A stretch of 11,378 bases of DNA from Rubritepida sp. (GTDB taxonomy: Bacteria > Pseudomonadota > Alphaproteobacteria > Acetobacterales > Acetobacteraceae): assembly GCA_028291485.1 (NCBI GenBank), contig JAQGHZ010000047.1:1-11378 (forward strand). Direction: 5' to 3'. Below are positions 1 to 7,994 of the stretch, piece after piece; position 1 is the first letter of the stretch; every line of letters starts with the position of its first letter. The notes under the pieces were generated by a model that did not search any database, was not told the origin of the DNA, and saw nothing but the letters and a program-made list of their open reading frames with translations. The position numbers were made by a program, and so were the translations under genes.

Positions 1-828
1 CTCAACACGGTCACGGTGAAGGAGAAGTGGGGCCTCGCCGAGTGCATCGAGGGCTGCGCACGGCAGGGCATCCCGGGCATCTCGCCCTGGCGCGACGTGC
101 TGCAGGCGATGGGCGTGGCGGCCGCCGCGCGACGCATCCGCGAGGCAGGGCTCACCGTTACGGGACTGTGCCGCGGCGGGCTGTTCACGGCCGCGGATGC
201 GGCGGGCCGCGCCGCCGCCATCGAGGAGAACCGCCGCGCCATCGACGAGGCGCATGCACTGGGCGCGCAGTGCCTGGTGATGGTCTGCGGCGGGCTGCCG
301 CCGGGCTCGAAGGACCTGCCCGGCGCGCGCGCCATGGTCGCGGACGGGCTGGCCGCCATCCTGCCCCAGGCGCGCGCGGCGGGTGTCACGCTGGCGCTGG
401 AGCCGCTGCACCCGATGACCTGCGCGGACCGCTCCGTGCTCTCGACGCTCGGCCAGGCGCTCGACCTCTGCGAGGCGCTGGGTGAGGGCGCGGGCGTCGC
501 CGTCGACGTCTATCATGTCTGGTGGGATCCCGACCTCGCGCGGCAGATGCGTCGGGCGGCGGGACGCATCGCCGCCTTCCACGCCTGCGACTGGCTGGTG
601 CCCACGACCGATCTCGTCTTCGATCGCGGCATGCCGGGCGACGGCGTCATCGACATCGCCGCCATCCGCACCATGGCAGAGGCCGCCGGCTATCAGGGCT
701 TCACCGAGGTGGAGCTGCTCTCACGCCGCTGGTGGGCCGAGGAGCCCGATCAGGTGCTCCGCGTGATCCGCGAGCGCCACGACGCTATCGAGGCCAGCCG
801 GCTGTCTCCATCGCCCGCATGGCCCTGA
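1..828 (+). CDS. Sugar phosphate isomerase/epimerase-like TIM-barrel protein (5' partial)
   Basis: The frame is open from base 1, and the residues before the first GTG (LNTVTV) look like the usual N-terminus of this family, so the gene starts just outside the window; probably only a few residues are missing. Numbering from the first visible codon (275 residues), the xylose-isomerase-like (AP endonuclease 2) fold is indicated by a likely metal-ligand series: E134 in LALEPLHP, D169 in VDVYHVWWD, H194 in AFHACDW and E238 in TEVELLS. Family members isomerise or epimerise sugars, sugar phosphates or related hydroxy-carbonyl compounds in the cytoplasm using a divalent metal; the substrate here is unknown. 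The last 44 bp overlap the 3' end of the convergent enolase-superfamily gene. It is not in the minus-strand operon but probably belongs to the same catabolic locus. A second, divergent member of the fold lies at 2200-3018. Confidence 0.85.
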   Translation, partial: LNTVTVKEKWGLAECIEGCARQGIPGISPWRDVLQAMGVAAAARRIREAGLTVTGLCRGGLFTAADAAGRAAAIEENRRAIDEAHALGAQCLVMVCGGLPPGSKDLPGARAMVADGLAAILPQARAAGVTLALEPLHPMTCADRSVLSTLGQALDLCEALGEGAGVAVDVYHVWWDPDLARQMRRAAGRIAAFHACDWLVPTTDLVFDRGMPGDGVIDIAAIRTMAEAAGYQGFTEVELLSRRWWAEEPDQVLRVIRERHDAIEASRLSPSPAWP

Positions 829-2203
829 AATCCGGCATTTCCGCCGTTCCGAAGCCGGGCGCGGCGAGGCTGCCGATCTCCAGCACGCCCTCGCGGATTC
901 GCAGGCGCGGGCCGCGCGGCGTGTCCGCGTAGAGATCGGGATGCGCCTCCATGAAGCGCACGGCCTCGGCCTTGGGCCGTCCGTTGAAGCCATCGATGAA
1001 GTGGTGGCCGTTGCGCTCCACATGCGGCAGGCCCATCGCGCTCACCAGCGCCAGATCCTGCTGCACGCAGGTGCCGGCCAGGGTGGTGAGGTCTTCGGCC
1101 GACATGAAGTACCGCGCGCCACGCTCCTCCGCATTCCAGGCCCGGCACCGCGCCAGGTTGATGAGCGAGCGCCAGATCCCCTTGCACGCCTTGGTGGACA
1201 CGCCCGTATAGCCGAGCCCACGCGCGGTGCAGAAGGCGTCCAGCGCACCGTCGCTCTCGTCGATGATCACGGGTCGCGCGGCGGCCAGCGCTGACATGCC
1301 CGTCTCCAGCGCGCGTGCCCGCTTCACCGGCTGCTCGATGAACAGGATGGAGGCGCATAACCGCTTCAGCCGCGGTTCGGCCTCCATCGCGCGCCAGAGG
1401 GCCAGCGCGCCCTCCGCATCCTCGTACTGCTCGTTGCCGTCGAGCGTCGCGTGGTAGCCGTGCAGCCGGTCGAGCACGTCTGCGATACGGCACAGGCGAT
1501 CCACATCGGCGCGGACATCGCCACACACCTTCAGCTTCCAATAGGCGTGGCGATAGGTGGCGGCGACCTCGGTCAGCGTCTCCGGCAGGCCGTCGCCGAC
1601 GCGCTCCTCCTGGTCGGCCTCGGTCATGGGATCGAGGAGGCCGACCGTGTGGCGCGCGTGGATGCGGCCGGGAGCGGGCGTCCCAGCCAGCATCGCGTCG
1701 AAGTCGAAACCGGCCAGGTCGGGTATGACCGGGTGCGGTGCAAGGCCGCCGAGATTGGCGCGCAATCCCGCATCGAAGGAGAGGCCCTGCAGACGCAGCA
1801 GCGCGTCGAAGCCCGCGCGATCCACCAGCGCGCGCCCGAAGCTCGCGACGAGGGGATTAAGCCCCTCCGTCGCACAGGCCGCGACATGGGCGGCATAGCC
1901 GTCGGCGTAGTGGCCGAACGCGGTGCCGGCACCGGCAGCCAGGGACTGTGCCTGCGCGATCTCGATGCTGCGGCGAAGCTGCTGCTGGTTGTCGGCGTCG
2001 CTCAGCGCCGGGTCCTTATCGAACCATTTCGCCGCGAGCGTCTCCGCCGCCACGCCCCAGCCCTCGCGCCCGTCCTCCATGCGGATGCGCGCGCGGATCA
2101 CGGCCTGGATGCCGTCGCGCACGGTGATGACGCCGAAGCGGAACGGCATGCGCAGGGTGAAGGGCCATTCGAGGCGCTGGATCTCGACGAAGCGGAACCT
2201 CAT
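785..2203 (-). CDS. Enolase-superfamily enzyme (mandelate racemase/muconate lactonizing enzyme-like)
   Basis: A 472-residue cytoplasmic protein with the catalytic pattern of the muconate-lactonizing branch of the enolase superfamily: K223-x-K225 (YWKLK), metal ligands D255 (LDGN), E290 (LFIEQP) and D315 (IIDES), and the opposite-face lysine K338 (VSTKACKG). Such enzymes abstract a proton alpha to a carboxylate and catalyse racemisation, epimerisation, dehydration or cycloisomerisation. All expected residues are present, so it should be active, but the reaction cannot be assigned. It is roughly 80-100 residues longer than typical members; the extra length seems to lie between residues 55 and 215, before the barrel lysines. 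The ATG at 2203 overlaps the preceding gene's stop (ATGA), and a GGAGG lies about 10 nt upstream inside that gene, supporting this start. It is the last gene of the liv-type operon and ends in TAG within the convergent gene at the window's left end. Confidence 0.88.
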   Translation of the reverse strand: MRFRFVEIQRLEWPFTLRMPFRFGVITVRDGIQAVIRARIRMEDGREGWGVAAETLAAKWFDKDPALSDADNQQQLRRSIEIAQAQSLAAGAGTAFGHYADGYAAHVAACATEGLNPLVASFGRALVDRAGFDALLRLQGLSFDAGLRANLGGLAPHPVIPDLAGFDFDAMLAGTPAPGRIHARHTVGLLDPMTEADQEERVGDGLPETLTEVAATYRHAYWKLKVCGDVRADVDRLCRIADVLDRLHGYHATLDGNEQYEDAEGALALWRAMEAEPRLKRLCASILFIEQPVKRARALETGMSALAAARPVIIDESDGALDAFCTARGLGYTGVSTKACKGIWRSLINLARCRAWNAEERGARYFMSAEDLTTLAGTCVQQDLALVSAMGLPHVERNGHHFIDGFNGRPKAEAVRFMEAHPDLYADTPRGPRLRIREGVLEIGSLAAPGFGTAEMPDFRAMRAMETAGWPR

Positions 2204-3018
2204 GCGTTCAACGCCTCCTCGATGCCGCGCAGATAGCCTATGGCGCGGGCCGCGCAGCCAGGGCCGTCCGGCTGGTAGTCGAAGGGCTCGACGCCACAGA
2301 TGCCGGCATAGCCCGTCTCATCAAGCGCGGCGAGCACGGGCGCGAAGCGGTCGCTCCCCTGCCCTGGCGCGCGGCGGTTGCGGTCATTGAGATGCACGTG
2401 CGCGATCAGGCCGGTCGGAACCCAGCGGCGCAGCAGATCGGCGACATCCTCCGCCTCTCCCCGCCCCGCGGCGCTGACGTCGAGCATGGTGCGCAGTGCG
2501 GGATCGCCGATCCGCGCGACGATCTCCGCGGCCTCGGCGATATCAGCGGCCCAGTTGGTCTGGGCAGAGTCCAGCGGCTCCAGCACATAGGTCTGTCCCG
2601 CCGCACCGGCATGCCTTGCGGCGACGGCCAGCGCCGCCTCGGCGCGCGCCGCATCGCCCGGGGCCTCGACGCGTCGCTGCGCGGGCGAGCCATGGACCAG
2701 GTATCGCGCACCGAGATCCGCTGCCAGATCGATCAACGCGCGCATCACGTCGACGGTCCCGGCGTGCAATCCGGCATCGGTGATCGACAGCCCCGCCGGA
2801 GCGACAAGGAGCCAGTGCAGGCCCGCGATGGGGATCCCCGCATCCTCCGCGATCCGCCGCAGCTCGGCGCGGCGCGCGGCCGGGAGGCGATGCGGCGCCT
2901 CGGGGTCGAGGGTGAAGGGCGCCACCTCCAGCGCATCGTAGCCGAGGGAGGCGGCCAGCCGGGCCTGCTGCGGAAAATCCATCCCGCGCAGGACTTCGTT
3001 GCACAGCGCGAATTGCAT
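2200..3018 (-). CDS. Sugar phosphate isomerase/epimerase, xylose-isomerase-like TIM barrel
   Basis: A 272-residue protein of the AP-endonuclease-2/xylose-isomerase-like TIM-barrel family. Likely metal ligands are E147 (YVLEPLD), D180 (TMLDVS), H207 or H209 (AHVHLND) and E244 (GVEPFDY); H68 (GLHWL) and H109 (LVHGS) are typical substrate-pocket histidines. The expected role is cytoplasmic isomerisation or epimerisation of a sugar-like or hydroxy-carbonyl substrate with a divalent metal. The same frame is open for another 750 bp upstream, but that stretch is antisense-like shadow of livM. ATG at 3018 is chosen because a clear AAGGGGAAGG ribosome binding site lies just before it and homology-like sequence begins there. 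The gene starts 20 bp after livM and its TGA overlaps the enolase-superfamily start, so it is translationally coupled to that gene. The pairing suggests both enzymes act on the substrate imported by the upstream transporter. Confidence 0.88.
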   Translation of the reverse strand: MQFALCNEVLRGMDFPQQARLAASLGYDALEVAPFTLDPEAPHRLPAARRAELRRIAEDAGIPIAGLHWLLVAPAGLSITDAGLHAGTVDVMRALIDLAADLGARYLVHGSPAQRRVEAPGDAARAEAALAVAARHAGAAGQTYVLEPLDSAQTNWAADIAEAAEIVARIGDPALRTMLDVSAAGRGEAEDVADLLRRWVPTGLIAHVHLNDRNRRAPGQGSDRFAPVLAALDETGYAGICGVEPFDYQPDGPGCAARAIGYLRGIEEALNA

Positions 3019-3038
3019 GGCCTTCCCCTTTCCGCAGG

Positions 3039-3974
3039 TCAGCGTCGTCGACCGAAGAATCCCACGATCCCACGCGGCAGGAAGAGAATGAAGAGCACCA
3101 GCAGCACACCATAGGCAAACGGAGCCGCACCGATGAAGGCTGTGCCGAAACCGACGCGGAGAAACTCCTCCAGCGCGATGGTGAAGACCGCGCCGACGCT
3201 CGGCCCCAGCATCGAGTACATGCCGCCCGCGATCGCCCCGAAGACGATCTGCAGCGAGATGCCGATCCCCGCCAGCGATTCCGGGTTGAGGTAGAGCCGG
3301 TACTGAGCCCCCAGCGCCCCGCCCAGCGCCGCGATCCCCGCGGATATGATGGTCACCCGCAGCTTCTCCGACGTCACCTGGATGCCGATGGCGGCCGCCG
3401 CATCCTGGTCCTCGTTGATCGCCGCCAGCGCCTTGGAGGACATGCTGCGGTCGAGCATCCACCAGACCGCCAGCCCGAAGACCCAGACGATCAACGCCAT
3501 CCACCAGAAGCCCGTCTTGGTGAACTGCATGGCGAGGAAGGGGTGGTCCGGCGCCAGCCGCGGCGTCATGCCGAGCGAGCCGCCGGTGTGCTCGCGCAGC
3601 GCCACGATCATCAGCCGGACGATCTCGCCGGCGGCCAGCGTCACCAGCGCGAAGTAATGCCCCACCACGCGCAGCCGGAAGCACGGATAGCCGAGCAGCG
3701 CCGCCAGGATCATCGCCGCCCCGACGCCGATGGGCAGGCCCAGCCAGGGCGTCAGCCCCGCCTCGTTCCACAGCAGCGCCATCACATAGGCCGCCGTCCC
3801 GATGAAGGCGCCGTGGCCGAGCGAGACCAGACCGAAGCGCCCCATCATCGCCCAGCCCGTTCCGGAGACGGCCATCAGCATCGAGGTGATGCCGAGATGC
3901 AGGAAGTATTCCGACGTGCCGAGGAACGGCACGACAGCGAGGATCGCGATCAGCGCACCGACAGCAGGGATCAT
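3039..3974 (-). CDS. livM: Branched-chain amino acid-type ABC transporter permease (LivM family)
   Basis: A 311-residue inner-membrane permease with many hydrophobic segments. Recognisable LivM landmarks are the FGLVSLGHGAFIGTAAY segment (about 47-63), LRVVGHYFALVTLA (101-114) and the cytoplasmic coupling loop KALAAINEDQDAAAAIGIQV (181-200) that docks on the ATPases. It forms the translocation channel with LivH. The reading frame stays open upstream into livH, but the ATG at 3974 is the supported start: its A-T-G-A overlaps the livH stop and the product then begins with a first membrane helix. The length is normal for the family. LivM-type permeases import branched-chain amino acids, but the same family also serves amides, urea, aromatic acids and other small organic acids, so the symbol denotes family, not substrate. 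Confidence 0.93.
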   Translation of the reverse strand: MIPAVGALIAILAVVPFLGTSEYFLHLGITSMLMAVSGTGWAMMGRFGLVSLGHGAFIGTAAYVMALLWNEAGLTPWLGLPIGVGAAMILAALLGYPCFRLRVVGHYFALVTLAAGEIVRLMIVALREHTGGSLGMTPRLAPDHPFLAMQFTKTGFWWMALIVWVFGLAVWWMLDRSMSSKALAAINEDQDAAAAIGIQVTSEKLRVTIISAGIAALGGALGAQYRLYLNPESLAGIGISLQIVFGAIAGGMYSMLGPSVGAVFTIALEEFLRVGFGTAFIGAAPFAYGVLLVLFILFLPRGIVGFFGRRR

Positions 3975-4825
3975 CGGGCGAAGAGCCCCTGCGGCCGCGC
4001 GAAGATCACCACGATGAAGAAGCCGAAGGCCACGACGTAGCTCATCTCGGTGTTCCACCAGAAGCTGCCGGTGGAGACGATCACCCCCATCAGGAAGGCC
4101 GCGAGGAAGCCGCCCAGCATGTTCCCCAGCCCGCCCATCACGCAGATCATGAAGGTGATGGGACCGAAGGAGAGGCCGATGAAGGGATGCACATCGAGCT
4201 GCACGGCGAGCAGGCAGGCCGCCAGCCCCGCCAGCGCGCCGCCCACCGCCGAGGCCACGACATAGACGCGCCGCGGATCGACGCCCATCAGCGGCATCAC
4301 CTCGCGGTCGCGCGCGATCGCGCGGATCGCGATGCCGACATAGGTGAACTTCAGAAAGGCCCAGAGCGCGCCCGCCCCGAGCAGCGCCGCGCAAAAGGCG
4401 GCGAGCTTGGTCCCCGAGATGAAGACGTCCTGCCATTCCATCGGCGGCAGCTCGACGCCGAGGCTGCGGAAATCCGTCCCGAAGACCAGCATGGCGCCGC
4501 CCTGCAGCATGAAGAGCACGCCGCCGGTGGCGAGCAGCTGGTTGATCGGCGGCGCTCCCAGCAGCGGCCGCACCACGAGCAGGTGCAGCAGCACGCCGAG
4601 CGCCGCGACCAGCGGCAGCGCCGATGCGAAGGCGAGGTAGAGCGGCCATCCCTGCTGCGTGTGCAGGAACCAGACGGCGTACATCCCCACCATCACGAGC
4701 TCGGCGTAGCAGAGCCACACCACGTCCACGACACCGAAGACCAGGTTGCAGCCCAGCACCGGCAACGCGAAGACGCCGCCCAGCAGGATGCCGTTGAGGA
4801 CGGCCTCAAGCAGGAAGGGATCCAT
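3971..4825 (-). CDS. livH: Branched-chain amino acid-type ABC transporter permease (LivH family)
   Basis: A 284-residue inner-membrane permease. The N-terminus (MDPFLLEAVLNGILLGGVFA) is characteristic of LivH proteins, followed by several membrane helices, and the cytoplasmic coupling loop is visible at about 164-188 (GIAIRAIARDREVMPLMGVD). It pairs with LivM to form the membrane channel. The start at 4825 lies one base beyond the livF stop (TGA-c-ATG), and the stop overlaps the livM start by 4 bp, so LivF, LivH and LivM are almost certainly made from one message. Upstream in-frame codons (to 4921) are shadow sequence of livF and are not used. The ribosome binding site is weak, as expected for a coupled gene. 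Confidence 0.93.
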   Translation of the reverse strand: MDPFLLEAVLNGILLGGVFALPVLGCNLVFGVVDVVWLCYAELVMVGMYAVWFLHTQQGWPLYLAFASALPLVAALGVLLHLLVVRPLLGAPPINQLLATGGVLFMLQGGAMLVFGTDFRSLGVELPPMEWQDVFISGTKLAAFCAALLGAGALWAFLKFTYVGIAIRAIARDREVMPLMGVDPRRVYVVASAVGGALAGLAACLLAVQLDVHPFIGLSFGPITFMICVMGGLGNMLGGFLAAFLMGVIVSTGSFWWNTEMSYVVAFGFFIVVIFARPQGLFAR

Positions 4826-4826
4826 G

Positions 4827-5548
<722 letters not shown>

Positions 5549-5552
<4 letters not shown>

Positions 5553-6286
5553 GCGGCGCGCGTCTCCGGCGGGCCCAGATAGACCTCGGCCACGCGCTCG
5601 TCCTGCTGGGCCTCGCGCGGCGTGCCCTGGAAGATGACGGCGCCGTGGTCCAGCACCACCACGCGATCCACCACCGAAAGCAGCACGCCCATGATGTGCT
5701 CGACCCAGACGATCGTGATGCCCCTGATGTCACGGATGTGCTTCAGCATGTCGGCCGCCTGGCGCATCTCGCTCGCGTCGAGGCCGCCCAGACTCTCGTC
5801 GGCCAGAAGCAGCTTGGGCTGCGTCGCCAGCGCGCGCGCCAGTTCCAGTTTCTTCAGGCCCGCGGCGCCGAGACCACGCACCGTCGCGCCCGCACCGGCG
5901 GGCAGCTGCGCGAGGGTCAGCGCCTCGCGCGCACGGCTCTCCGCCTCCGCGCGGCCGATGCGTTCTCTCGATCCGTAGAAGGCCGCGAGCGTCGCATTCT
6001 CCAGCAACGAGAGCTCGCGGAAGGGCCGCGGGATCTGGAAGGTGCGGCCGATCCCCTTGCGGCAGGCGTGGTCCGCGACGAGGCCGGCGATCTCCTCGCC
6101 GTCCAGCCTCACGCTGCCGGAGGTCGGCCGCAGCATCCCCGCGATGCAGTTGAAGGTCGTCGACTTGCCGGAGCCGTTGGGCCCCAGCAGGCCCAGGATC
6201 TCGCCCTGGGCCACGCCGAAGCTCACATTGTCCACCGCCGTGAAGCCGCCGAATTTCTTCGTCAGCCCCGAGACTTCCAGGAGCAT
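5549..6286 (-). CDS. livG: ABC transporter ATP-binding protein (LivG family), unusual signature motif
   Basis: A 245-residue cytoplasmic ATPase subunit of a Liv-type importer. Walker A is GPNGSGKS (35-42), the Q-loop is RTFQIPRPF (81-89, Q84), Walker B is LLLADE (159-164) and the H-loop histidine is H197 (VWVEHIM). The segment TFQIPRPF and the position beside livF identify the LivG branch. The ABC signature is degenerate: at 139-146 the protein reads LGAAGLKK where LSGGQ/LSYGQ-type sequence is expected, although the following LELARAL helix is normal. Some LivG subgroups carry relaxed signatures, so this does not by itself imply inactivity. The start at 6286 shares one base with the stop of the binding-protein gene (TGATG), and the stop overlaps livF by 4 bp. 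Confidence 0.93.
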
Positions 6287-7599
6287 CAGCTTCTCAGCGC
6301 GAAGGGGCTGGCCGCCGGAAAGGGCAGGACCGGCGGGCCGCCCGAAATGGCCGTGGGCCAGACCACCTTCGCGCGCGCGTTCTCGTACTGCATCACCACG
6401 GTCGAGCTGCGCTCGTTCTGCCCGGCCTGGATATGGCCCGGCGGGTTGAACTTCAGCCCATGGCCCTGGATCGTGCCGCCGACCGGCAGGTCCACGCCCT
6501 GGGTCGCGCGGATCATCGCCTGGATGCTGCCGTCGCCCTCGCGCACCGCGGGCTTCAGCACGTTCTCGAGGAAGGTCCAGGTGCTGTTGAAGCCGGTGGA
6601 GGCGTGAGTCGGCAGGTCACGCGCCCGCGTGCGGGCCTCGTAGCGCTGCATCAGCACCTGGCGCAGGTCGCGCGCCTCGGGCGTGAGCTTGTCGGGCTCG
6701 AGCATCTGCGTGCCGGCCGGATCCACGTTGCAGAAGCCGTTCATTTCAGCGCCGAAGGTCTCGGTCAGGCGGTCGATCTGCGAGTAGCCCGCGCCCTGGC
6801 CGATGATCATGCGCGTGCGCAGCCCGCCCGACTTCGCCTGGCGGAGGAAGAGCGTGATGTCCGGGTTGTAGCCGGTGTGCATGATCACGTCCGGCCGCTC
6901 GCGCCGCAGCTTGGTGACGAGCGTCGAGAGGTCGGGCGTCGTGGCCGAATAGCCTTCGTGCAGCACGATCTTCATGCCGGCCGCCCTGGCCTGCTCCTCG
7001 GTCGCGCCGGCCACGCCCGTGCCGTAGGGGCCGTCCTCGTGGATGATCGCGATCTTCACGTCGCCTGGCGCGAGACGGAAGGCGCGCTGGCAGTGCTCGG
7101 CGATAAACTGGACGGAGGCCTCGCCGTACTGATCGGAATGCACCGTCGGCCGGAAGACATGGGTGAAGTTCTTGCCCTTCAGCACCGCCGTCGAGACGGC
7201 CGTGGTGATCCAGAGCAGCTTGCGCTGCGCCTCGAAGCGCTGCGCCAGCGGCACGGCGTGGGCCGAGCTGTAGACGCCCAGCACGACGTCCACGCGCTCC
7301 TGGCTGATGAGGCGCTCGGCCTCGTTGATGGCGACCTCGGCGCGGCTCTGGCTGTCGGCGGCCACGGCCTGCACCGGGCGGCCGCCGGCGCCGCCGCGCT
7401 CGTTGAACAGCTCGAAGGCGATCTCCGCGCCGACCGAGCAGGGCACCGACCCGGCTGCGGCGAAGGGTCCGGAGAGGTCGAACAGCACGCCGATGCGGAT
7501 GGGCGGACCGCCGGCGGGCTGGGCCATGGCGGAGAAGGGAAGCGGGGCGAACGGCAGCATGGCGCTGCCGGCGACGAGGCCGCGGCGAGAAACGGACAT
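6286..7599 (-). CDS. Liv-type ABC transporter substrate-binding protein (Peripla_BP_6)
   Basis: A 437-residue periplasmic solute receptor, the first gene of the operon. The N-terminus has a twin-arginine-like signal (SRRGLVAGSAM, residues 4-14) and a likely cleavage site after AMA (24-26). Mature sequence opens with PIRIGVLFDLSGPFAA, the classical first strand and loop of type I periplasmic binding proteins, followed by INEAERLISQERVDVVLGVY (91-110) and a hinge-region EDGPYGTG. It should deliver its ligand to LivHM. An ATG 12 codons upstream (7635) is in frame, but ATG at 7599 is preferred because GGAG lies 7 nt before it and the signal peptide then starts normally. Ligands of this large family include amino acids, amides, urea and aromatic or hydroxy acids; the enzymes downstream argue for a hydroxy or sugar acid, which is inference. 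Confidence 0.92.
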   Translation of the reverse strand: MSVSRRGLVAGSAMLPFAPLPFSAMAQPAGGPPIRIGVLFDLSGPFAAAGSVPCSVGAEIAFELFNERGGAGGRPVQAVAADSQSRAEVAINEAERLISQERVDVVLGVYSSAHAVPLAQRFEAQRKLLWITTAVSTAVLKGKNFTHVFRPTVHSDQYGEASVQFIAEHCQRAFRLAPGDVKIAIIHEDGPYGTGVAGATEEQARAAGMKIVLHEGYSATTPDLSTLVTKLRRERPDVIMHTGYNPDITLFLRQAKSGGLRTRMIIGQGAGYSQIDRLTETFGAEMNGFCNVDPAGTQMLEPDKLTPEARDLRQVLMQRYEARTRARDLPTHASTGFNSTWTFLENVLKPAVREGDGSIQAMIRATQGVDLPVGGTIQGHGLKFNPPGHIQAGQNERSSTVVMQYENARAKVVWPTAISGGPPVLPFPAASPFALRS

Positions 7600-7606
7600 G
7601 GACAAA

Positions 7607-7613
7607 CTCCCTG
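7607..7613 (-). promoter_or_regulatory. Ribosome binding site of the binding-protein gene
   Basis: On the minus strand CAGGGAG ends 7 nt before the ATG at 7599. It decides between two in-frame starts: the ATG at 7635 has no comparable purine-rich stretch at the right distance and would place 12 hydrophilic residues before the signal peptide. Confidence 0.7.
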
Positions 7614-7699
7614 CGTGATGCGGCTCTTTGGCCACACTCTTATCGGCAGAGGGTTGCGGGTTGATCCGCCGCGGTCAAGCAAAACCCGATGGCGATTCC

Positions 7700-7827
7700 T
7701 CAATCCGGCCGCAAGCCCACCGTGCGGACAAGACGGCCATGCTTCTCGTACTCGGCGCGGATACAGGCCGCGAACGCCTCCCGTGCCGGTGGCGACCTCG
7801 GCGCAGCACCGCCGCGATCTCCTTCGG
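7700..7827 (-). pseudogene. 3' fragment of a Bug/TctC-type solute receptor gene, frameshifted
   Basis: Read on the minus strand, three successive frames give consecutive pieces of a TctC C-terminus: PKEIAAVLRR (7827-7798), then AEVATGT (7802-7782), then EAFAACIRAEYEKHGRLVRT and GLRPD with a TGA at 7702-7700. Joined, they match the usual end of Bug proteins (Pro-x-Ile...Leu...Gly-Ala-Glu, then Phe-Ala-x-x-Ile-Arg-Ala-Glu, then a short tail). At least two frameshifts, near 7800 and 7781, break the frame, and the rest of the gene (some 280 codons) is absent. Its 5' side is fused directly to an oxidoreductase fragment. It cannot make a functional protein. Recognition is from family memory rather than alignment. 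Confidence 0.65.
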
Positions 7828-7951
7828 TTGCGTATAAGGACTTGCCCCGCTCCGGGCGACGGCACGGGCGCCTTGTCCTGCGTGAAGCAATCCTCGGTCA
7901 GCTTCTCCTTGGACGCCGCGCGTAGCGCACGCGCCGATTGCGCGCCGCCAT
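7827..7951 (-). pseudogene. 5' fragment of an MDR-type NADP-dependent oxidoreductase gene, frameshifted
   Basis: From an ATG at 7951, preceded by GGGAGAG on the minus strand, the first frame reads MAARNRRVRYARRP and then soon stops. A one-base shift continues as SKEKLTEDCFTQDKAPVPSP and GAGQVLIRN, ending at 7827. Together this is the characteristic first 40 or so residues of the medium-chain NADP-dependent oxidoreductase (alkenal/quinone reductase, CurA-like) family, which begin NRR-V...P-x-D-F...APVP-PG-G-VLVRN. The expected continuation (YLSLDPYMRGRM-like) is missing: the sequence switches to the end of a TctC gene. It is therefore a truncated, frameshifted remnant, with its original start and ribosome binding site still recognisable. 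Confidence 0.65.
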
Positions 7952-7994
7952 GCGTCTCTCCCTGTTTTCCGCAGACTGGCATCGATGTGTCGGG

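Noticed and set aside
16..18. GTG codon as start of the first gene
   Set aside because: In-frame codons from base 1 continue the family-like N-terminus (LNTVTV) and no ribosome binding site precedes the GTG, so the gene is 5'-truncated by the window edge.
1451..2236. Long plus-strand open frame opposite the enolase-superfamily gene
   Set aside because: It is antisense to a gene with full catalytic motifs, and its Arg/Ala/Gly/His-rich composition with no family features is typical of shadow frames in GC-rich DNA.
3019..3771. In-frame upstream extension of the isomerase-like gene through livM
   Set aside because: The translation is low-complexity Arg/Gly/Ala sequence overlapping a clear permease; the ATG at 3018 has a strong ribosome binding site.
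7600..7635. Upstream ATG for the binding protein (MAKEPHHAGSLS extension)
   Set aside because: It would bury the twin-arginine signal behind 12 hydrophilic residues and lacks a well-placed ribosome binding site.
7651..7663. Direct repeat GGGTTG-C-GGGTTG
   Set aside because: Two 6-bp units are too short to be distinguished from chance in GC-rich DNA.
7650..7678. Minus-strand promoter for the liv operon (TTGACC with a hexamer 17 nt downstream)
   Set aside because: The -35-like hexamer is fair, but the -10 position reads AACCCT, far from consensus; the promoter is probably in this area but cannot be placed.
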